DNA from: Cinnamomum chago
Lineage: Eukaryota > Streptophyta > Magnoliopsida > Laurales > Lauraceae
Assembly (NCBI GenBank): GCA_038049695.1
Contig: CP142453.1
Location: 111,882,501 to 111,946,500, forward strand
Reading direction: 5' to 3'
Length of the DNA: 64,000 nt
Positions within the stretch are counted from its first letter, which is position 1; each line of letters begins with the position of its first letter. The notes below the pieces were generated by a model. That model ran no database searches. It was not told where the DNA came from and saw nothing but the letters and a program-made list of their open reading frames with translations. A program made the position numbers and the translations under genes. This document shows, piece after piece, positions 57,537 to 64,000 of this stretch.

Positions 57537-59552
57537 GAGTAGATCGAAGTGGCAAATACGTAAAGCTCTGTGCAATACTTAAAACGTGTAATATCACATT
57601 GAATTTCGAAGCAATTAAAAGACACGTGCCTAGCATGGTCATCCAATGCTCAATCGGTGCTCCTCTATCTAATACAAAAAAATTCAGTGAGTTGTAAACA
57701 CGAATCCACTGATTATCACTATCAAATATTGCAACATACTGTGTCATGAATGTGTGCAACTCTTCTATTAAGTTTTACCGGATAGTTGCCCATGTATTTT
57801 CATGAAGACCAAGACAGACATCTATCGCCCGAAATCCGCTATTTCCATCAGGTTTTACGTCTTGTACATGCATAATGTAAGGATGCAATATAGGTGAAAA
57901 CTGACGAAAATAGGCATATACAGAGTAGTTGTAAATAGATGAGCAACTGTGTCTCGTTGGTTCCTAAAACTAGAAAATATCTGGCTCAACAAACTTAAAT
58001 GTATCCGTATTAGCACGAGTTGATATCTCTTCCCTGTCTTTCGAGTCGGGGCCTCCAAACGAATAACTGTTTCTGCCTAGTTCCCGAGAATGAAGGGAAT
58101 CAGATTCAACGAACACTAATGCAGACGGATTAACACGAGTATTTGTTGCAACTTTTTTTTTCGAGGAGGGGCATCCACGAGTGTTCGTCTTAATAGCAGG
58201 TTCACGAATTGAAGTTGTTAATGGTGTGATTATCGCCCTCAACTTCCTTAAAAGACTGAATTTACCGTGCCTTGTTTGCTACTTAAACTGTTCCGTGAAC
58301 ACTTGTACCTGGAAGTCACAATCGATGTCATCATCTTGAAGAGACACACACGGTGATAAGTCAAGTTTTCTCCAAAATTTATCTATGGAATCAATTGGTA
58401 TGGGACGACTATCGTTCAAATATATTGCTTGCTCGTGCGCACATGGCAGTCCGTAGCTCATACGAAGTCAACATCCGCATTTGTATGAAACTTCTCCGAC
58501 ATCCTTAGACCGCTCAAATTCCTCAGATGCAATGCGCGGCTTGGAACGAAACCACATAATTCTTGGAAGTGCGGTATATTGAATCAATGTTGAACGATAG
58601 TTTTGATTTGCTCAATACTTGCTTTGATAGTTATGTCTTGTGATTGGATGACTTGGTGACTAAACAACAAGGATGTCTCTAAATCTGATTGTGATGACTC
58701 CAAGTATCGTTTCAATTTCGCATGTTGACTCTTGACTCTATTAGTTGTCTGGTTTCCAAAATGCAGATATTTGTCGGTCCAGGCGGATACAAACATCACC
58801 TTATACGGTGTCAACCATACATCATTAAGATAATTAATCATACCTGGAAAGTTTTGTAACACTACCTCAATGTCCGCCAATTTGCACACATACGCATTCT
58901 CAGTTTTAGATTCCAGCAACATATTTCACATTTTGTAGAATGCATTCCAAGATTTGTTGTCTGTTATTGATGGCCTGCACTTGCTCAAAATATTCCTATA
59001 AATGTGCCACCTACAGAGTAATTTCTTAGCCTCGGGAAATACCTGGGCAAACGCATTCATCAAAGCCAACTCTCTGTCCGTGACAATAACTTGTGGATCA
59101 ATGCATCCATCCATTATTGACTGCAGAAACCTTAAAGCCCTTGTATAATTGAACACTTTTTCTGAGTGCATGAACACGAATGCTATGCAAAATGTCATAT
59201 TAGTTGCAGTCACGTCGACAATCTCAATGAGAGGCATCCTGTACTTGTTTGTTTTATTTTTTGCGTCCATCAATAACACGTGCGGGAATGCACGCTATCG
59301 TTCTAATGAACTTGGATGTGCGAAGAATAAATCTTCAAGCTCATTGGTTACAGCATTTGTTCGACTCTCGAAAATGTATCATTCACGTTGTAGGAATGAC
59401 ATGACAACTTGCATCTGGGTTTTACCGGCTTTCTCTGCAGTCCAAAATTTCTGGCGTGCATTGTATATGGTCTTAATGGTAGACACGTTGTTTGGATTCC
59501 GCTTATTCAATGATGTCAAGATATCTCGTGGCTTCACATTTTTCGTAGACAA

Positions 59553-59672
59553 ATGTACCATCAACTGAATTTCGGATTCAAAGAGCCGACAGATGTACCA
59601 TCAACTGGATTTCGAATTTAGAGAGCCGACAGATGTACCATCAATTGGATTTCGGATTCAGAGAGCCGACCG
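59553..59672. repeat. 40-bp tandem repeat, three copies, inside the MULE gene
   Basis: Units start at 59553, 59593 and 59633 with 'ATGTACCATCAACTG'. On the minus strand each encodes the 'SESEIQLMVHLS' stretch. Since 40 is not a multiple of three, the expansion alone disrupts the frame. Confidence 0.95.
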
Positions 59673-59985
59673 GGGTATGGATGTCCCTCCATATATGATG
59701 TAAGGGTATAGTTATGTATTCCGCATACCACCCTTGCCATCCAATCATCACCTGTTCGCATTTTCACCCCTTTCACTCTGAAAGGACAATCAACTTTTTT
59801 GTGCCGGTAACCTTCGTGAAAGTTTTTTTGCTTCTATATGTGCCACTGTGATCACATTGGAACAACAGTATATGACTCTTCCCAATTATACTGGTCTTTG
59901 ACCTTTTAATGACAATAATATATCCTGAATTGCATCCAGTATTTTGAATTCAATCAATTAGAGATTGTCGCTAATTGAATACCTG

Positions 59986-61084
59986 AAAATGTATTAATTC
60001 TATCAGAAATTAACAACTTTTTATTAAAAATTGACAAAATAAAACATAATTGAAATTTATTTAATATCATACTATGTCGGTGGATATTTCATTTGTAACA
60101 TTTTCATCCACATTTTCGTCTTCTTATTTTATCTCGTTTCTGATAATATCATCCTGACAACAATATACATTCACTTGAGCATCTGCAATTAATAAAAAAT
60201 ATTTTCTGAAATTATTAAAGAATTGTATATTTACCTGATCACTTGAACTACTTGACAATCGCAAATCATTGGCCCAAATCCTCAGTTGATCTAAATTCAT
60301 ATATTGTACTGGTATGTATATTGCCAAGAAGAACCATATCTATGTATATATAAACTAATACATAATGCACACAAGTCTGATGGAACTAAAGAGACACACT
60401 TTAACAGAAAATATATTTCCTGAAACTAAAGTTGACACTTGAGTTGATGACTCCTACATGCATAAACGTTAATAAATTAAGACACACTTGAGTTAACGAC
60501 TCCCTAGCATTAAAATAAGACAACAACCTTGAAAGGTCTAGTATTTCCTATCCTCATGCAAGCATGGATCACTCTTCTCCCTAGCTTAGAAATACTTCAT
60601 ATTTTTTAACATTATTACCAACTTCCTTAAGTGGGTCTATACTATAGATGAAGCATTAGATGGGTCAAGTGATTAGATGGGTCAAGTGAGTAATAAAAAA
60701 ACATAGTATTAGATGGGTGTAATGAAAGGGTCTTTAAAGAATATAAAAAAGTAGTTGGGCGGGATCGAATATGAGTTACTACACTAACAACCAACCTCCA
60801 AGGATGGCACGTGGATTTATGTGTCTATTGAGCTACTACATTATAAAATAAGTTGGAGGTGACAAGAAGAAGATATGCTCAAATCTCAGTTACATGTCTC
60901 TCATGTGATAATGGAGCTCATGAACTTCAAAGGATACGTAGTAAACCGAGCATGTGGATTATTATTATATTTTATCCAAGGTAAAAACTAGCAGGTGAGA
61001 GATTCCATGTCACATCATCATTCTTATCCCATCCATAATAAGACAACACATAGGGATAGACATAAAGTGGGTGTAAATGTCAAC
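59986..61084. other. Intergenic DNA, nothing recognised
   Basis: AT-rich. A minus-strand open frame at 60124-60327 has no recognisable similarity. Confidence 0.35.
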
Positions 61085-61870
61085 ACTCCTGTGAAAGTGA
61101 GGACTTTCTTTCTCGTTTGGCACTTCACTGATGGCACTTCACTGATGATATAATTGAAGTAAAGTAAAGTTTTTATCTTTCAGATAAGATGTCACATCAA
61201 ATATATTTTATTTAAAATTTTTATTTTATTTTTATATAAAAAGTAAAAGAATAACTACCTTTATCCAGTAAAATACAAATATACTCCACTTTTCCATACA
61301 AAAAGTCAAAAAGATTCCATAACAAACAACTAAAAATAAAATACCATCATAACTTACTTATATTTTATTCTTTTTTCAAAATCAACTTTACTTAATTTGA
61401 TTCAATTAATAGAGTTACCAAACGGGCCCTAAAGATTGAATATAGAGTAGGGTCTGATTTTGTAAAGCCTGCCACCTTGAGGGCTGGGGTAGAACAATAC
61501 CAAAGCTAGTTTGACTTGGCTTGACCTTATGTCCATTGATACGCGCACACATATTGCGCGTGTCTGTGCCCTTAATTTGTTCAATATGTATATGCTCATT
61601 CATTAATGACTTCCAATGTATTCCAATTTCATTCAAACAATTTTATGCAATTTTTTTTTTAATTTAGAAGTGATTAAAGATGAATGTCAAAAAATGACTA
61701 TCAAATAAACTCCACATTAATGTAAATGAGGAGAGATGGGAATACATACCTAGCCATTATCCTGCTAATTCAAATCATAGAAAAGTTAAAGGTCTCATCT
61801 ACACTGCTAACTTATTTATTTTATTCCTAACCTCCTATCTCTTTAGGTACTCATTTGATTGGGGTTATGT
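61085..61870. repeat. Dispersed repeat module B, copy 1 (with MITE)
   Basis: Matches 63000-63590: 'gtgaggactttctttct', then after the MITE 'tatagagtagggtctgattt', 'gcaccttgagggct'-like text, 'aaaatgactatcaaataaac' and the final 'aaatgaggagagatgggaat'. Module A copy 2 follows directly, so the order is B1-A2-B2. Confidence 0.8.
61117..61431. mobile_element. MITE inside module B, with visible empty site
   Basis: ~315 bp beginning 'CGTTTGGCACTTCACTGATG' and ending 'TACCAAACGGGCCCTAA'. The reverse of the right end, TTAGGGCCCGTTTGGTA, pairs with CGTTTGG at the left. The sister copy at 63000-63035 lacks it entirely and reads 'ctttctttcttgtcttaaac' then 'attgagtatagag', so this is an insertion. The 'gggcccgtttgg' end style is common in plant hAT/PIF-type MITEs. 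A tandem 'ggcacttcactgat' lies just inside the left end. Confidence 0.65.
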
Positions 61871-61875
61871 ATGGC

Positions 61876-63010
61876 GAAGGGATGTGCTCAGCGAAGTTTA
61901 GGTTTAGCATCTCTCTACTATGAGTCCGATTTTTACCAGACCCTTATCCATAAAAGGACATTTCTATCCATCCTAACTCCAATAATAAAAAAAACATATA
62001 AGTGGGTCTTATGAGTTGAATTGATATAATCACATAATGTGACATGCTCACAGGTCAACATCTTCCACAGCTTGTAATAAAGAGATGCAAAATTTTCTTT
62101 GTCCATTCAAGTGGCCATGTAGAATTTTTAGTCTCCACTTTCCGTAAAAGCAGACTTCCTAATTAAATGTGCTCATCAGAATTTCCGTACAGGATGGAGA
62201 AAATCTCATCTTATAAAGTTATGGCTGAGTTTTATTTGCGTTTTCGAGACTTCTAAGTTCTATCCATATCATTTACACATGTTCCACTACTGTTCTGACC
62301 CAGTCATTGACTGCTGTCTGGAAATGCCACAGCCACAGCCAACGTACAACTTGTAACTCTTTTGTGTAGTGGTTTTTTTTTTAAACCTTTAGTTTCTTCT
62401 CGGACAAGGTTTGGTGAACAATGTATTATTTCTACACATTTGAGAGCGACCTATTTGTTAAATTTAATTGACCACAGGTGATTTAATTTCTATGAATAAT
62501 TCAAACTGTGGAATCAAAGGTGATTATGAAAAGTCTCCATCAAATAACCTCTCCCTTAATGTGAAATGGAGGGATGATGAAAAATAAATACCAAATATCA
62601 AACTAATAATTCATTTCCTATGAAAATTAATGTCTCATTTATATCACCATCTCATATTCTTCAACTTCACCTCTTTAATAATCATTGGCTGAATGTCATT
62701 TCACCATGAACTCCTATTTATTTTATTTTTTTATATTTTATGCAAAAAAGACCGAAAGGGTATTGAAGTAATATCTAATTCACGCTTGTATAATTTTGCA
62801 AATAAAAAGAGGCCCTACGGAGTATAATTATATATTTTTAGGGCATAAAATAAAATTAGATTAATATGGAAACGGATATTTTTACATTGCCAATATGCGT
62901 TTCTGCATCCGTTGTCTTTGATTATTGGTAAGTAGGCCGGTCATTCCAGCCCCTTGAGGAGCTGGCTTAACTCGTCTTGGCAAGGCCTGCAAACGTGAGG
63001 ACTTTCTTTC
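61876..63010. repeat. Dispersed repeat module A, copy 2
   Basis: Same orientation as copy 1 at 55063-56262, visibly similar throughout with small indels; it lacks the internal 60-bp duplication of copy 1. Confidence 0.85.
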
Positions 63011-63590
63011 TTGTCTTAAACATTGAGTATAGAGTAGGGCCTCATTTTGTAAAGCCTACCACCTTGAGGGCTAGCCTAGAACAATACCAAAGCTAGTCTG
63101 ACTTGGCTTGACCCTATGTCTGTTGATACGCACAAACGCATATTGCGTGTGTATATGCCCTTAATTTGTTCAATATGCATATGCTCACATTCTTTTTATT
63201 TTTTATTTTTTATTTTTTTTATTTTTGTTGTCGGAGGATTTCCAACTATTTGAGTTAGACTAATCCCTCCGGGCCCAAAGGGAAGCCGGGTAAACTCCCC
63301 TGTAGCCCTTCAATGTATTCCAATTTCATGCAAATGATTTTATGCAATTTTTTTTTAATTTCACAAGTGGTCTAAGGTGAATGTCCAAAAATGACTATTA
63401 AATAAACTCCACATTAATGTAAATGAGGGGAGATGGGAATGCATACCTAGCCATCGCCCTATTAATTCAAATCTTAGGAAAGTCAATGTCTCATCTACAT
63501 TGCTAACTTATTTCCTTTATCCCTAACCCCTTATTTCTTTAGTCTTTAGTAATCCTTTAGTGGTAGTCATTTGATTGTGAAGTCCTGTAT
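63000..63590. repeat. Dispersed repeat module B, copy 2
   Basis: Second copy of module B without the MITE, but carrying an extra insert at ~63190-63310 (SINE 3' part). A short third copy is at 1-95. Confidence 0.8.
63190..63310 (-). mobile_element. 5'-truncated SINE related to the one at 49904
   Basis: 'gggtaaactcccctgtagcc' and 'ccctccgggcccaaaggga' parallel 'gggtaaatcccctgtggcc' and 'cctttgggcc' of the SINE at 49904-50088, with a T-rich run (A-tail on the minus strand) at 63192-63230. The tRNA-like head is missing. Module B copy 1 lacks this insert. Confidence 0.5.
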
Positions 63591-64000
63591 ATTTAATTTT
63601 AGGCATTTTGACCGTGCATGATATAGAAGACTATGAGTTCTTCAAAATGGTGTTGATTAAAACTATATCCCAAATGTGGGTATTGTACATGGGGCCGCAG
63701 TTTTTTTTTTTCCAATTCAACCCATTTGGTGAGATATTGCACAAACTGAAGATGAAAATAAAAGTGGATGATTTTTCCTCTTATATTTTCCTTCGTTTTC
63801 ATCTCTTAAAGCACTAAACCTCCAGTGGGCACAAGAGATGAGACTTTAATCAATTGTCCGATATCGACTGGAATGCAGTGAAGCTTGTTGTAATTTCATT
63901 CTCTGGGGAACTAGCCAAGCAACTGTGCAATATCACACAAGAAGAAATGAATTAGACTCCCAAATTTGGTGGGGTTTTGAGTTGTTTTTATTTTAGGTCT
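63591..64000. other. Window end, nothing recognised
   Basis: Open frames on both strands at 63600-63815 overlap each other and have no recognisable similarity. Confidence 0.3.

Larger units (their letters stand above)
57370..59985 (-). pseudogene. Mutator-like (MULE/FAR1-type) transposase with OTU-like C-terminus, decayed
   Basis: Decayed DNA-transposon gene. In order on the minus strand: FAR1-like N-terminus 'CPFRVKGVKMRTGDDWMARV' and 'GHPYPGRLSESEIQLMVHLS' (~59800-59640); 'NVKPRDILTSLNKRN' and 'STIKTIYNARQKFW' (59540-59430); catalytic core 'LLMDAKNKTNKYRMPLIEIV' (first Asp), 'QVIVTDRELALMNAF' (second Asp) and 'KLLCRWHIYRNIL' (59279-58980); 'HFGNQTTNRVKSQHAKLK' (~58760); SWIM remnant 'CGC..SYGLPCAHEQA' (58480-58430) with a stop inside; and an OTU-like protease region with 'DGNSGFRAIDVCLGLHE' (~57850-57800), 'IEHWMTMLGTCLLIASKFNV' and 'NNNHYVQVAL'. 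The usual OTU motif is DGNC; here codon 57838-57840 is AGC (Ser). Multiple stops and shifts make it inactive. TIRs were not found. Confidence 0.85.

Noticed and set aside
1-64000. CRISPR-like arrays or prokaryotic operon structure
   Set aside because: The tandem arrays seen (55-bp in Tat, 40-bp in the MULE, minisatellite) lack spacer structure, and the genome is a plant's.

Overview
This is nuclear DNA from a flowering plant. It shows spliced GT-AG genes, plant L1-type LINEs with a C-terminal RNase H, Tat-type Gypsy and Copia elements, hAT and Mutator-like DNA transposons and tRNA-derived SINEs. The very long transposon-filled introns suggest a plant with a large genome; a woody magnoliid or early-diverging eudicot is possible, but the sequence does not settle it.

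The only clear host gene is a nardilysin-like M16 zinc metalloprotease on the minus strand. Its start codon is at 45632 and the gene runs leftward out of the window. Eleven exons (45303-45632 down to 5551-5706) join in frame with GT-AG sites and give the first ~517 residues without a stop: an N-terminal acidic tract, the inverted zinc motif HFLEH (split between exons 2 and 3), the downstream glutamate helix and part of the second M16 domain. The 3' exons lie beyond position 1.

Most of the left 45 kb is intron. Intron 3 (about 15 kb) holds an old Copia relic, itself split by a young Tat-lineage Gypsy element (29510-40793; two 669-bp LTRs about 1.5% apart; TGTAC target duplication) that carries a 55-bp tandem array and an antisense ORF block. 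Intron 10 (about 16.6 kb) holds a minus-strand LINE interrupted by two solo LTRs (6770-9703 and 11073-11389), a Copia element (15298-20581), a hAT-type element (20718-21604) and a tiny U2 snRNA fragment flanked by 13-bp direct repeats. Intron 11 holds a second LINE relic with a hAT element inside it (8-bp duplication CTCACTAT).

The right part (46-64 kb) is intergenic: an LTR-like relic, tRNA-derived SINEs, a 144-bp palindromic MITE, a decayed Mutator-like transposase with a C-terminal OTU-protease-like region (57.4-60.0 kb, minus), and a dispersed repeat family (modules A and B) with a MITE whose empty site is visible in the sister copy.

No novel multi-gene system is evident. The most unusual points are the layered nesting inside the protease gene, the Tat antisense ORF lying in the host gene's sense direction, the U2 micro-insertion, and the OTU-bearing MULE with serine at the expected catalytic cysteine.
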